A stretch of 64,000 bases of DNA from Tetranychus cinnabarinus (lineage: Eukaryota > Arthropoda > Arachnida > Trombidiformes > Tetranychidae): contig WHVY01000010.1 of assembly GCA_022266195.1 (NCBI GenBank), positions 756,501 through 820,500 on the forward strand. The letters are read 5' to 3'. Positions 48,284 through 61,345 of this stretch are shown here, one piece after another. Each line of letters begins with the position of its first letter. Position 1 is the first letter of the stretch. The notes under the pieces are model-generated. The model ran no database searches, was not told the DNA's origin, and saw nothing but the letters and a program-made list of their open reading frames with translations. The translations under genes were made by a program, and so were the position numbers.

Positions 48284-48712
48284 CTAGTTATCTGTTTGTG
48301 TTCCCATGTTACTGTTTGGTGGATTCAAGAAGATGTCGACCTTTCTTTCCAGATCTTCCTGTCTACTCGTATGAAAGTTTATTTGATCTTCGACTCGTCT
48401 TTTCTCTTCTTCAGATTCTGCTGCTTCCAGTTTCTGCCGGAGACCCTCAATCAGCTCTTTGCATTTCGAGACTCGTCTTTGAAGCTTTTCAGCTTTTTTC
48501 TGAAAAACCGCCCGCTTATCAGGATCATTACTGGGTCTGTCAAGAATTCTTGCAAGGCGCGCTCGTTTACGAGCATTAGCTTTTTGTGCGTGTGTCAAGC
48601 GTGGTCGACTCTGTATCAAGAAAAAAAGTCAACTATCAGTTTCAAATAAGATTGAATATAGATATCTGAATTGGTCAAATTGTGTACTTACAGGTCCAGG
48701 TGCGTCTGCCAT
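48284..48712 (-). CDS. Small basic coiled-coil protein, 115 aa (2 exons)
   Basis: Exon 48692-48712 encodes MADAPGP and joins in phase 0 to exon 48284-48610 (SRPRLTHAQKANARKRARLA..). The N-terminal third is strongly basic. Residues about 40-100 show heptad spacing (FQKKAEKLQRRVSKCKELIEGL ... EEEKRRVEDQI), a coiled coil. The end is NPPNSNMGTQTDN. Not recognised; a nuclear or nucleic-acid-associated adaptor would fit the composition, but that is inference. Confidence 0.75.
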
Positions 48713-49755
48713 TAAGGATTGATTTGATTATCGGTAGATAAAATTTTCTGCAAGAAGAAATATCTTCATTTTGTATTTAGTTTGTTAAACATTGAATGCA
48801 TGAAATTATGATAATGTAATAAGGATTAATGATCAAACACAATTATGGATGAAACAAAATGAGGATGAATAGGAAAATACAGATTATTTGTTGAAAAAAT
48901 ACTTACTTTAAAAAGTGGACGAAAATTAAATCAGATTAAATCAAATTTCAATCAAAATATGACAATTTTCATTAAACAAGATGTAAGGTCTTTTCATAAA
49001 TATGTAACAATTTCAACTAAAGTTAAAAAATACTGGGCATTCTTTGACCACACATTGATAAAGTAGCAGGAAAATTATTTTTTAAAATTGAAAGTTAATT
49101 GTCATTGGTCATTTAAGAGCACAGCTGGCGTAATTTTTTCATATTCAAATTAAATTGAATATCAACGGTAATTTTCTGCTGGAAATAATCTTTTCAATTG
49201 CGATTGCGAGCTGGAAATAATTAGCTCATCACAAATAATCATAATTTTTTATTGATTGCAGTCAACAACTGTTTATTATTGGACAGTAAGTTATCTTTTT
49301 AGCAAAAATGTTGCTTCTCAAATTGAGTTGAATTGAGCTTCAATCCATCAATAGTCCTGATTACTGTTCAAAAATTACTGTGTAAAAATTCAAACATTCA
49401 AGTAAATTGACTCGGATAAATGACCGATACTATCAGGCTGATAATTGAATTGAATTTTATGGTAATTAAAAGTAAACCTCTACAATAAACAACAATGACA
49501 GATGGACTTAACACAATTCAGATTCACAACACGATTCACTTAATGTACAAATGACGATATTTACCACAGGTAACCAAGGAGTCTCTACTGACTACCGTAA
49601 TCAAATACGCCTGTGAGCTTCAACATCTGTGAAATGATTGCTCGATAATCTTTGACAATAATCCATAGTATTTTAATTAATCTTTTCTTTTAAGACCATT
49701 TCAGTCCATCGATTCTCAAGATTACACGAGCAATTCTCATCTTCTGCATGTAATC
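48713..49755. other. Divergent intergenic region, nothing recognised
   Basis: Separates the small coiled-coil gene from APH-1 transcribed the other way. AT-rich, no open frames of note, no RNA gene seen. Confidence 0.5.
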
Positions 49756-50938
49756 ATGACTCTCATTGAATTCTGTGGCTGTGCTTTAATAGCTTTTGGT
49801 CCTCCAATGACAATGTTTTGCTTGACAGTGGCCAATAATCCAATTTATATTATCATTATGATCTCATCGTAAGTTAATTATTTTCTTATTTTACTCTTGT
49901 ACTAAATTATTCTTGATTTACATTACAGCTGTTTCTTTTGGTTATGTGCGCTCTTGACGTCCTCTTTTTTGTGGGCTATTGTTGTACCCCTGAAAGAAAC
50001 GCTCGCGTTTGGTGTGATTTTTTCTGTTTTGATTCAAGAAATATTCCGATACTTATTTTACTACATTCTCAAGTAAGTTTGTATAAAAATTATGAATGTT
50101 TGTTAATTTCTTTTCAATTTTTGATTGCAGAAAAGCTCAAACTGGACTGCAAAAAGTCTCTGAAGTTGGAAATAAAGGATCAATCCAATCAATTAGATGG
50201 CTATCATTGTCTTATGGTAATAAAAACAGACTTCATGTTTTGCCCATTTTTTCTCTTAATTTAAACTAATCTGAAACTCTATCTCTTATAGTGTCTGGTT
50301 TTGGTTTTGGCATCATGAGTGGTGCTTTTTCTCTCGTTAATGTGCTCGCTGATGCTACCGGTCCAGGAACAGTGGGTCTTTATGGCGATTCACCTAAATT
50401 TTTCATATCATCAGCGTTCATTACTTTAACTTTTATTTTACTACACACATTCTGGGGAATCATATTCTTTGATTCATGCGATAAAGGATGTAAATATAGA
50501 ATTGCCTATGTAATTCTTTCTCATCTAACTGTATCATCACTGGTAAATTGATTATTTCCTTCTCTTGATATTTTCTCGGGAATTTATTTACATTAGGATA
50601 ACTCTTACCTTGATAGAATTTTGTTTTTCGACGGATTAGGGTGCAATTGAACGACACTTGTCCTGTTTTCTCTTTGTAATAGTTAGGTTAAAATCATCAA
50701 AATTCAAGAAAATCAATCGTTACCCTATTGTATTTAATCTTTAAGATTTTCACAAATAATTTGATTACTAACACTTTTTATTCTTTATTCACAGACTTTT
50801 TTCAATCAGCTTCAATTCTACTTGGCCTCATTGATTCCTTGTTACCTGATAACAATAATTACCGGCGTAATTGCTTATCAATGTTCTGGTGGTACACTTA
50901 AATCATTGAAAGAGTGTTTGCCTTTCTCTTTGGGGTGA
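49756..50938 (+). CDS. aph-1: Gamma-secretase subunit APH-1 (5 exons)
   Basis: Exons 49756-49868, 49929-50072, 50131-50216, 50292-50542 and 50795-50938 join in phase to 245 residues. The start MTLIEFCGCALIAFGPPMTM matches the family's FGC..VAFGPA. TM4 has the essential Gly triad (G117, G121, G125 in GFGFGIMSG), and the two conserved intramembrane histidines are present (H166 in LLHTFWG, H192 in LSHL). Seven membrane helices are expected. APH-1 scaffolds presenilin and nicastrin assembly for Notch and APP-type cleavage. Length equals insect orthologues. Complete and unremarkable. Confidence 0.96.
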
Positions 50939-51499
50939 AAGAATTTAACTGTATGTAAATGGATTCCTAGTCGACCCAGGCAGAAGCACCTGGAACACGA
51001 GCGGGACAATTCTGATTTTGTTTTATGCTCGTTCACATAAAAATAATAAAAATGCGACCAGAAACGCTTACTACAAGTAAACATCAACCATTCAATTTTT
51101 CATGAATTTCGAAAAAAGTGCTAATGAAAATTAAAATTCATTCGAAGTGAGTAAATAGCAAATAGATGCCAATAAATGTTAACCAAAGGAAGTTTCAAAA
51201 ATACCCAATTTTGGTCATGTTTAGGTTATAAAACGGATTAAATGGATTAAATTGAATTTTTTTTAAAACATAGTTGGCATTTTGCTGCAATTTAAGAGCT
51301 TTAAACATTCATAACAAAAATTCAAGCCAAGAACGATTGTTATTAGTATAAGGTCCCTTTTAACTCACATGTTTTTTTTGTCGGATTTAAAAAATTTGAT
51401 ATTTACTCTTCGTATGAAGCTCATACTATCAATTAATTAGCTAAGCAATTTAAATTTGTTATTTTTATCTTATTTTTTGTTAGTTAATATTTATTAACC
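50939..51499. other. Intergenic between APH-1 and DCAF13
   Basis: Contains the APH-1 3' UTR and the DCAF13 promoter; no discrete signals recognised. Confidence 0.5.
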
Positions 51500-52962
51500 A
51501 TGAAAGTTAAAGTTATTTCACGAAGTGCACAAGATTATATGCGTGAAACTAACAAAGATATCCACAAAAGTAAGTTTTAATAAAAAAGTCATACATCATA
51601 TTTACTGAATTATATTTGTTATCTTTTTATAGTTCAAAGAAATCTCGACCCTAAACTTCACCCTCTTCAATTACCCAGAGAATATAAAAGAGCTTTGAAT
51701 GCTGTAAAGTTGGATAAAATATTCGCCAAACCGTTTCTATTCTCTCTTTCTGGACACATTGATCCAGTTGAACGTCTTCTTAAACATCCAACAAGCCTAT
51801 CTACACTTATCTCAGGTTCATTTGATGGTCAAATCAAAGTATGGGATCTTATGAAGAAAAGTTGTGTTCGGACAATACAAGCTCATAGTGGTGCTGTTTG
51901 TGATTTGTGTATGCCAAATCATGGTGGATATTTTTTCTCTTGTGGTGATACTAATGTAATTAAAAGATGGAGTCTGAGTGAAGACGACTCAGGTGATCAG
52001 CCACTCAACTCAATTGTGGCTAAAACTAATATTGTTGGAATGGATCATCATAGAAAGAAGTCTATTTTAGTTACTTGTGGAGAAGCCGTTGATTTATGGG
52101 ATGAATCTAGACCATCACCACTCAAAACTTATAAATCTAATTTTGATACATCTTATAGAGTTAAATTTAACCCCATTGAAGTTAACATCTTCGCTTCTAC
52201 TGCAAATGATAGAAGTATCACATTGTTTGACACTCGACAAAATGAACATTTAAGAAAAGTCATTCTTGCCATGAGAACTAATAATGTTGCATGGAACCCA
52301 ATGGAAGGATATCACTTCACCGCTGCTAATGAAGATCACAAGTAAGTGTAAAAATGCTCTTTAATTTACTTTATTATTTTCAAATTATTAATGACATGTA
52401 TTTTTTTAGTTTATACACATTTGACATGAGAAATCTGAGTGAACCTATCAAAGCACATTTGGACCATATCGGAGCTGTCATCGATGTTGATTATTCACCC
52501 ACTGGAAAAGAATTTGTTAGTGGAAGTTATGACAAAACCTTAAGGATATTTAAAGAGGACAGCATTCATAGCCGTGAAATATATTATACTAAACGTATGC
52601 AACGTTTAACAAGTGTTATTTGGACCTCTGATGCCAAATATATATTATGTGGCTCTGATGAAATGGACATTAGAGCTTGGAAAGCCAACGCTTCAGAGAA
52701 GCTAGGCCCTAAAGCTTTAAGAGAAGAACTCAACTTTAGATACCAAGAAAAATTAAAGGAAACATTTGCTAATCATCCAGAAATCAAAAGAATCGCCAGA
52801 CATCGTCATGTTCCTAAACATGTTTATCACGGAAAGAAGGAAAAGGACGCTATGGTTAATGCAATTAAAAGAAAAGAAGCTAACAGACGTGCTCATTCTA
52901 AACCTGGAACTGTACCTGTAACGAGTGTTAAAACTCGTGCAATTGTGAAAGAACTGGAATAA
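51500..52962 (+). CDS. DCAF13: DCAF13 / SOF1 WD40 protein (3 exons)
   Basis: Exons 51500-51569, 51633-52341 and 52410-52962 join in phase to 443 residues, close to human DCAF13 (445). The start MKVKVISRSAQDYMRET is the family start; WD repeats follow (SGSFDGQIKVWDL, FNPIEVNIFASTANDRSI, DYSPTGKEFVSGSYDKTLRIF, GSDEMDIRAW). The C-terminal Sof1 domain includes HPEIKRIARHRHVPKHVY. SOF1 is a small-subunit processome component needed for 18S rRNA maturation in the nucleolus; it also serves as a CUL4 adaptor in animals. Compact introns of 63 and 68 bp. Confidence 0.96.
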
Positions 52963-53441
52963 ATCTTTTATTTTCTAAATAAATTATAGAACTTATTAAA
53001 TGAAGATTGCAAAGTGTGTCTTAATTTATTCATCAGAAATAACGAGGATTTTTTAATCCATTACAGTTGGTGATGATCGACGTTTTTGAGAGGATAAAAT
53101 TTTTAACTGGGATTTAGATTGTCAATTGAATCAGTGTCCGGTTATTAGTATTGTCTCTTTTGAATTTTTAAACTTCAAATTGTTGATAGCATATTATAAA
53201 TTTTTGTTGATAATTGTAGCAGATGGATTGAACTTTGTTGTTGAATACTTTATCTGTTTCCGCAAAAATATTGAATGAGGATTGATGCTGTTATTATATT
53301 AATGATGATGAGAAATATGATTATTAAGTTGTTTACGATGAGGATGATTTATTTTGGCTTGTTTAGTTTCATCACAGTATAGTTATCACATTAATCAATT
53401 GATTAATATTAAATTGTTCTTAAATTAGTTGGTCAAGCCTT
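52963..53441. other. Convergent intergenic region
   Basis: 3' UTRs of DCAF13 (AATAAA at about 52979) and the GMC gene; nothing else seen. Confidence 0.5.
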
Positions 53442-56400
53442 TTATCGTTTTGCTTTAGCTTTAGCATCATTAACTAATTGTGTAATAGTTTCTAAAACAA
53501 AATCATAATTAGTGTTACCTAATTCACGCTCACTCTTCATGAAATCAGGATGCTCTTTAAAATCGTCATAGCTTTCATCAAATACATCAGGTAATTTGTG
53601 CTTGTAGGATTCACCTTTAATCATATCGGCCAATTTTTCAGCAATCATAATTATCGGTGCATTAGTGTTACCAGAAACAATAGTGGGCATAACAGAGCCA
53701 TCAGCTACTCTTAAACCAGAAACACCTAAAACACGAAGTGAAGGATCAACCACGGTTCTTGGATCACGAGGATCACCCATCCGACAAGTACCAACAGGAT
53801 GATAAAGTGTTGACGTATAAGTACGAGCAACACAGGCCAAATACTCATCTGACCACATTGTATAAATTTCACAACCAGGAAAAACGGTTTGGAATACATT
53901 TGAACCTAAAGCACGGAAAGCTGGAGCTAATCCGACAGCAATAGATATTTTCATGGCATCAACCATGGAGGCAATATCATCTGGATGGGTTAAATAACGA
54001 GGATTAATGATTGGCGGATCATATGGACTTGCAGACCGAAGATGAACATAGCCAACTGATTTAGGACGCAACATAACTGGGTACATTGAAACAGTATCAT
54101 ATGGGAGATACGGACGGTAAACTGAGTCCCACATTTCTCGGGTGAACCCTTGAACTCGACGGAAAACGGTACCATCATCTGAAGTGGGACTTCCAGAGAT
54201 CATGTGAATCTCAAAATCAGGCCAATCATCAGAAAAATTGGTATATTTAGTTTTAATGAATCCAAGGCCCTCAACACCTCCAAGAACAGTAAATGGTCCT
54301 AAGATTAAACAAAAATGTAACACAAGAGTTGAAAATGTCAAAATAAATTGTTAAATTTCTAGTGCAAAATTTAATGGCCAACTAACCTTTTCCATGAACA
54401 AAGTAATCAATTATATTTTTGATATTTCCAATTCGTCTTTGGACCAATGACACTTCCTCAGTAATAGTAAAATGAATTCCTCCTGGATAGATGTGATCCT
54501 GTAAATTTTCACCAACAGGTAAATCAGAAATAACAGGAATACCCAAAGTTTCCAATTGTTCTTTGGCTCCAACACCGGAAAGCATGAGTAGTTGAGGTGA
54601 ATTAACCGAACCAGCGGATAAAATAATCTCTCTTCGAGCATAGACAACATGGGTAAGGGTAAAACGGTCAAATTGAACACCAATGGCTCGCTTTTGTTGG
54701 TTGAACAATATTTTAGTGGCATAAGAGAAAGGTAGAATGTGTAAATTACTTCGATCCTTAATGGGTTGAAGGAAGGCTTTTGAAGTTGAGCAACGAGCAC
54801 CTCTACGAATGGTTCCTTGAGGAATCATGAAACCTGCTTGAATTGGACCATTGATGTCAACATTGGGATAACCTAAATGGCGACCAGCCTTCGGGAAAGC
54901 ATAAGCAAGGGCCGAAGGATCTGGCGGTTGAGAAACGGTCAAATATCCTCCTGATGAATGGTAACCTGTTAAGTAAAAAATTGACATTAATTAAGATTGC
55001 GTCAAATTATTCACAAATTGTCAGTTAAATATCAATTTATCAAAAAGGAGTCAATCGAGTCCATTATTTTCACAGAAAATTTGTTTACTCAATCGGTGGA
55101 CAGTCGAACCGGATCGAATGACTCTTTCGGTTAACATAATGAATTAATTTCAACAGTACATTAAGTTAATCTCATTGAACCATTTAAAGTTGACTTGAAT
55201 TTCAGGCAACATGATTAACTATTCTTTAAGAAGCACTGAATTGGACTGAATCTAATCAAATTTATGAGAAACAAAAAGAAATGAAAATTTTGCTTTAAAT
55301 AAAAAATAAGTTGTAACCAATATATAAGCTATTCTGAAAGTTACAATATTCTCAATCATTCGCCTCAATCAAGCAGCTTAATTGATTACTATTGACCATG
55401 GGAACAGGTAATATTATTGGGTAAAATTATACTTTAAAGATTTGGCTCTTGTTTGATAATTTGAGCAATTTTTGGTGAAATTATTCAGGAAACAAAGACG
55501 ATGTTAATGTTGCTTTTTAAAGGGAAAGTCAAAGGAAAAGGAGTTTGAAGAGAACGGAAAAAAGTGTAAGAAAGTGAGTAAAAGTACTGTAAGGGCCTTG
55601 CCAGAAGAAAAAAGTTCGGAAGTATTAAGTGAAAGTGACCTTCGGTAAGACTGATAATGAATGCTAAATGTTCACTTATAAGTAAACTACTAAGCTCACA
55701 CGCTCTCGTTCATGTCTACTTATTTTACACCATTTAATTACAACAAATTAGTGCTTCCAAGTAAACCAGAATGTTGTAAGTAATAATCATATGGATCGAT
55801 AATTGTTTTTAACACCATGGTCACTCTTTTTATATCACACTGTTAACTGACCGTTTGCCAGAAAATCCGGATCCTGGTTATCTTCTGATTTTAGGAAATA
55901 AGGGAAAACCTCTTTCCAAGACCATCCTTTTGCCCCTAATTTAGCCCATCGATCATAATCACGTCTATTTCCACGAACGTAAAGCATATAATTAAGAACC
56001 GATGAACCTCCTAAAACTCGTCCTCGAGGCCATCGACTTCTTCTGTTGATTAGTCCATAACATGAAGCTTCTTGTGGTTCACTTTGATATGCCCAGTCGA
56101 TTGGAGTCATTTGAAGGGTTGCTGCTGCAACCGGAATGTCGCTGAGTACACTCTCGGATCCACCAGCTTCTAGGAGTAAAACCTTCCATGATGGATTCTC
56201 AGAGAGACGATTAGCTAGAACAGCTCCAGCTGAACCACCTCCAACTGCAGGATCAAGCGAAATAGAAAAACAATTAAAATTATTGAATCGACTTAATAAC
56301 TGAGGTTATTCAATTTTTATCAGATAAATTCAAGTACATCACAAACGACAAACAATACTTACTCAACTTACCGGTTTGTTAAAATAGATTTAAAATACTA

Positions 56401-57091
56401 ATTCGTCATTTCTTGAAGTTTTAACCTCGCAGCATAACTTTAAAACACACTTACATGTTACTTATCAGATTTTTTCACCGCACAACTAAACTCGATGATA
56501 TAAAACATGTCAATTCAAAAAATATGGATCACAGAATCAACGAGCACAATAAACTAAGCATACAATGAAATGATGTCCTAATAAAAAGACTTGGTTAAGA
56601 ACGAATGATTTTAGGCTTCAATCTGATTGAAATCAAAATGAAATAAACTTTAATTTAGACTCAACAATAAACGCAAAAGTAAAGGACTTAATATTGACAA
56701 ACTGCATTCATAAGCATTGGTTAATTATCTGGTAAAACTAACAGCTTTGCGTTGATACTTTGACCATTGACCAGATTTAAAAATCCATGCAATTATATCT
56801 TTGTTGAGTTACCAGAAGTTATCCCAACCAGATAATTGACTATTTAATATTTATTAGATGAAATCAACTCTCAGCTTCGTTTTGAAAGGTTAACAAATTT
56901 CATATCGAAGATTTTTCTCAACTTCAGTTTGCAAAAGAGCATCAACAATTAATAAATTGCTTACCAATTATGTAATCATATTTCACATCCCATTTGTTTC
57001 GATTGATAGATAAATTGTCATCAGCTACTCTTAACCAGAATAGCGTTAAAATAGGAATTAAAGATGGTAAAATGGGTGAAGCCCCGGTCAT
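53442..57091 (-). CDS. GMC oxidoreductase, glucose-dehydrogenase-like (4 exons)
   Basis: Exons 56965-57091, 55852-56244, 54387-54965 and 53442-54298 join in phase to 651 residues. Exon 1 gives a hydrophobic leader (LPSLIPILTLFWLRVA) and ends YDYII. The FAD fold then reads VGGGSAG (43-49), LLLEAG, RGRVLGGSSVLNYMLYVRG and the GMC signature around SAGSVNSPQLLMLSGVG. The catalytic His533 (YHPVGTCRMG) and the Asn of GNTNAP (577-579) are present. Arthropod relatives oxidise sugars or steroids, or act in cuticle tanning; the substrate is unknown. The C-terminal extension of about 60 residues after AEKLADMI is charged. Introns of 88, 886 and 720 bp; the 886-bp one has its own TATA-like motif on the plus strand. 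Confidence 0.93.
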
Positions 57092-58130
57092 TACGACGTA
57101 ACTTTCACCATTAGTGGGTTAGTTTGGCTCCTAATGAAGATTATAAAAGTTGATTGTTCACTTTTAATATATTTCGGGTGAAGATTGACATTTAAATTAA
57201 TAACCAGAAAGAGCACTTCAAGTAAAATTAGGGTTACAATAAGCAATAAGATTCACCAAACACAATCACAAAGGTAAAAATGGATAAAGATGGCAAATGT
57301 TGGCTTCTTTTGACCTGCGAAACACAAGAAGCACAGTATTTAATGTTGGTTACCTTGTCCTGATCTTTTCAGGCCCACTTGCTGTTAGGTAAACGACAAC
57401 ATCGACTGTACACTTACACAAGTATTACTGTTGACTGATTAAATGTTCAACTGCTTACATACAATGGAGTCGACCTTAAGTTTCGCAAAATCAACCGAGC
57501 CTGACTCAGAAAGGGAAAAGAAATAGAAGATTGAAGAAAAAAGAGAAAATGTAAAATGTTGTAAAAAGAGAGCAAAAAAATCAAGGGAATGGTTAATAAC
57601 AAGAAATGTACAAGTTAAATTGTTATAAATGTGTAAATGAATATACAGTTAATTTAGCCGAGCAAATCGTTATACTTAAATGATCAACATCTAAAACTAA
57701 AGTGAGATTAAACTGATTCTCGGATTACAATAAAAATCATTTCTCTTAACCTGTTGCCACAATTTTTGTCAATTTAGGAGACACTTTGTTTGCTTTTGCG
57801 GTGTTTTTTTCACAGGTTAACACCTTTTCTTACCTCTTCATCCTCCTCCAGGAAAATCATAAACACCCCACCAACAGCTTCTCATAGGTAACTTTGAATA
57901 AGAAAATTACAGAATCAGAACGTGATTTAGGTAATGTACGTTAAATTTGGCATTGATGAACATCAATCTCTTCTAAGGTCAGCCAATACTTCCCTTAACC
58001 TGATCTTAAATACAATCAATGTTCATGCTAATTGTATTGACAATTTGCTCATAATCAGATCGGTTATTAGCTCTAGTTTCACTTATTTAAAAGTTTAATA
58101 TTAATTTCATGTATTGCTCCCAAACGGTTC
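57092..58130. other. 5' flank of the GMC gene, no gene seen
   Basis: AT-rich upstream region with no supported frame. It runs up to the start of the palindrome. Confidence 0.5.
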
Positions 58131-58131
58131 A

Positions 58132-61100
58132 CACAAATGGGTAAAAAGGGTAAAAATGCATTTGTTTCAAAGTTAGACTCTGTTGGTTTGTAGAGACATA
58201 AAAACTAAATCCATTTGTGCGATTTAAAAGTTTCTATGATCAATGATTTTGAAGAAAATCGAGTTCAAAGTTGAAACTTCGATCGTTGTTTGGACAATCA
58301 TGGAAGTAGATTTTTTCATGATACTCATTGTACTGGTGATACTTTTGATTGCCAACCAGAAAATGCACCTATTTTGAGAAATAACATTTTCGTTTTCTGT
58401 TAAACAGATCAAGTTCGATTTGAAATTAAACGTGTCGCATTTTGTGACCGATAAATTTAGAAAGATGAAACTTATTATCTGTTTATTTAAATTAATAGCA
58501 CACATCATGGATTGATTACTTTTTGCAATTTCCTTACAGTTCTCTTGATTTTGGCCATTGGCCATAAAACTTTGAGCCTCGATATTTCGAGAATGGCAAC
58601 ATCTACAACGGCCATTCTTTCACCAATTTAATACCCTACTAATAAATAACTCAATTACAATTTATAAATTTTCGTTAGAGCATTTGGTTCATGATTTTTG
58701 GGTTTCAAATGCACCAGCAACAACTTATAAACAAAACAAACTCATATAAACCCATTTCTTGTTAAATAAACTAATTTTCTGGTTTCATTTGCATTTTCTG
58801 ACAAAATGAAATGTAAAAAGAACTGCTAAAGGCTCGAACATTGCAGTAAAGAGTTGAAACTTGGTATTATTGTAGAAACATAGAAACTGAATCCATTGGT
58901 GCTAATAAATAATTGAACCGATGAACCGTTTTCGAGGAAATCGAGGCCAAAGTTGAAACTTCGATCACTTTTTCTTCAGCAATGGAAACAGATTTTTACA
59001 TGAAACTTATTTTAACGATGAAACTTTTGATGAACAACCAGGAAATGTACTTGTTTTTATCAATAAAGTTTTCTTTTTTCTTTGAAGCAGATCAAGTCCA
59101 TTTTCAGTTAAACTTGTCGCATTTTGTGAGCGTAACAATTAGACAGCTGAAACTTATGATTCTCAGATAAAAATTAATAGCACACATCATGGGTTGATTA
59201 CTTTCCGCGATTTCTCTACAGTTCTCTTGAATTTGACCATTGGGCTTAAAACTTTCAGCCTCCATATTTCGTGAATGTTAGCATATACAATGGCCCAAAA
59301 TTAGATTTCATTATGGACTATAACAGTATATTCCATAACAGAATGAATATCGCATAAAATCTGAGCTAATTCATTTACTAATGAATATATTTTCAAGTTT
59401 TGTTTTTGGTAACTATTAATATTTAACTTTATGATCCGAGTCTTAAATCTGAAAGAAATCGTAACCCAATTCAATAACTTTTTGTAGGATCTGAAATTCA
59501 TACAGTGACAGTCAATAATAAAATGTATTGGTTGGAGGAAGAATAATGATACTAGGTGCTACCATCCTCGAAATGTCGAGGCTCAAAGTTTTAAGGCCAA
59601 TGGCCAAAATCAAGAGAACTGTAAAGAAATTGCGAAAGATAGCAACACATGATGTGTACCATTAATTTTTATCGACAACTACTAAGTTTCATCTTTCTAA
59701 GTCTATTGGTCACAAAATGCGACACGTTTAATTTCAAATCGAACTTGATCTGTTTAACAGAAAACGAAAATGTTATTTCTCAAAATAGGTCCATTTTCTG
59801 GTTGGCAATTAAAAGTGACATCAGTACAATGAGCATCATGATAAAATCTACTTCCATAATTGTACAAACGACGATCGAAGTTTCAACTTTGAACTCGATT
59901 TTCTCGAGAGCCATTTATCATAGAAACTTTTAAATCGCGCAAATAGGCTCAGTTTGCATATTTCAACAAATAAAAAGAGACAAAAATATTGATTTTCACC
60001 GGTTTCGGCTGATCTATTGCTATTTGGGTTTGAGAAACGATTTATCTTTATGAGTAAAAGTCTCAAATCTAACATCAATAGTAATCCGATGTTATAGCTT
60101 TTTTGTTGCAACTAAAGTTTATATAATACAATAACAGCCAATGATTAAATCTATTGATTGGCGGAATAATAATGATTCTAGAGGGTCCCAATCACGAAAT
60201 ATCGAGGCTCAAAGTTTTAAGGCCAATGGCCATAATAAAGAGAACTGTAGAGAAATCGCAAAAAGTGTTTAAGCCATGATGTGTGCTATTAATTTTTATC
60301 TGAGAATCACAAGTTTCAGCTGTCTAATTGTTACGCTCACAAAATGCGACAAGTTTAACTGAAAATGGACTTGATCTGCTTCAAAGAAAAAAGAAAACTT
60401 TATTGATCAAAATAAGTACATTTCCTGGTTGTTCATCAAAAGTTTCATCGTTAAAATAAGTTTCATGTAAAAATCTGTTTCCATTGCTGAAGAAAAAGTG
60501 ATCGAAGTTTCAACTTTGGCCTCGATTTCCTCGAAAACGGTTCATCGGTTCAATTATTTATTAGCACCAATGGATTCAGTTTCTATGTTTCTACAATAAT
60601 ACCAAGTTTCAACTCTTTACTGCAATGTTCGAGCCTTTAGCGATACTTTTTACATTTCATTTTGTCAGAAAATGCAAATGAAACCAGAAAATTAGTTTAT
60701 TTAACAAGAAATGGGTTTATATGAGTTTGTTTTGTTTATAAGTTGTTGCTGGTACATTTGAAACCCAAAAATCATGAACCAAATGCTCTAACGAAAATTT
60801 ATAAATTGTAATTGAGTTATTTATTAGTAGGGTATTAAATTGGTGAATGAATGGCCGTTGTAGATGTTGCCATTCTCGAAATATCGAGGCTCAAAGTTTT
60901 ATGGCCAATGGCCAAAATCAAGAGAACTGTAAGGAAATTGCAAAAAGTAATCAATCCATGATGTGTGTTATTAATTTTTATAAACAGATAATAAGTTTCA
61001 TCTTTCTAAATCTTTCGGTCACAAAATGCGACAGGTTTAACAGAAAATCGAACTGATGTGTTTTACAAGAAAAAGAAAACTTTATTTCTTAAAATAAGTA

Positions 61101-61345
61101 CATCTTATGATTGATCATCAAAAGTATCATCAGTGCAATGATCATCATGAGAGAATCCAATTCCATAATTGTACAAACAACGATCAAAGTTTCAACTTTG
61201 AACTCGATTTACTTCAAAACCATTGATCATAGAAACTTTTAAAGCGCACAAATGGATTCAGTTTTTATGTCTCTACAAACCAACAGAGTCTAACTTTGAA
61301 ACAAATGCATTTTTATTCTTTTTCGCCCACTTGTGCTAATTAGTA
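58132..61345. repeat. Large palindrome built from five ~400-bp repeats
   Basis: Left arm 58132-59290 is the inverse complement of about 60186-61345. Each arm holds two copies of a repeat (minus at 58200-58600 and 58880-59285; plus at 60186-60590 and 60868-61285) separated by a 270-bp unique piece containing GTTTATAAGTTGTTGCTGG. A fifth copy (plus, 59560-59950) lies in the central spacer. All share TCGAGGCTCAAAGTTTTA near one end and CACAAAATGCGAC in the middle. Frames of 60-110 codons inside are not conserved as protein. No transposase, terminal repeat or target duplication is clear. The same family occurs at 2130-2640 and 37640-38110. Confidence 0.88.

Noticed and set aside
58224..61056. Several 60-113-codon frames in the palindrome, similar to each other
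   Set aside because: They recur only because the DNA repeat recurs; frames run on either strand with no constant start or length, so protein selection is not supported.
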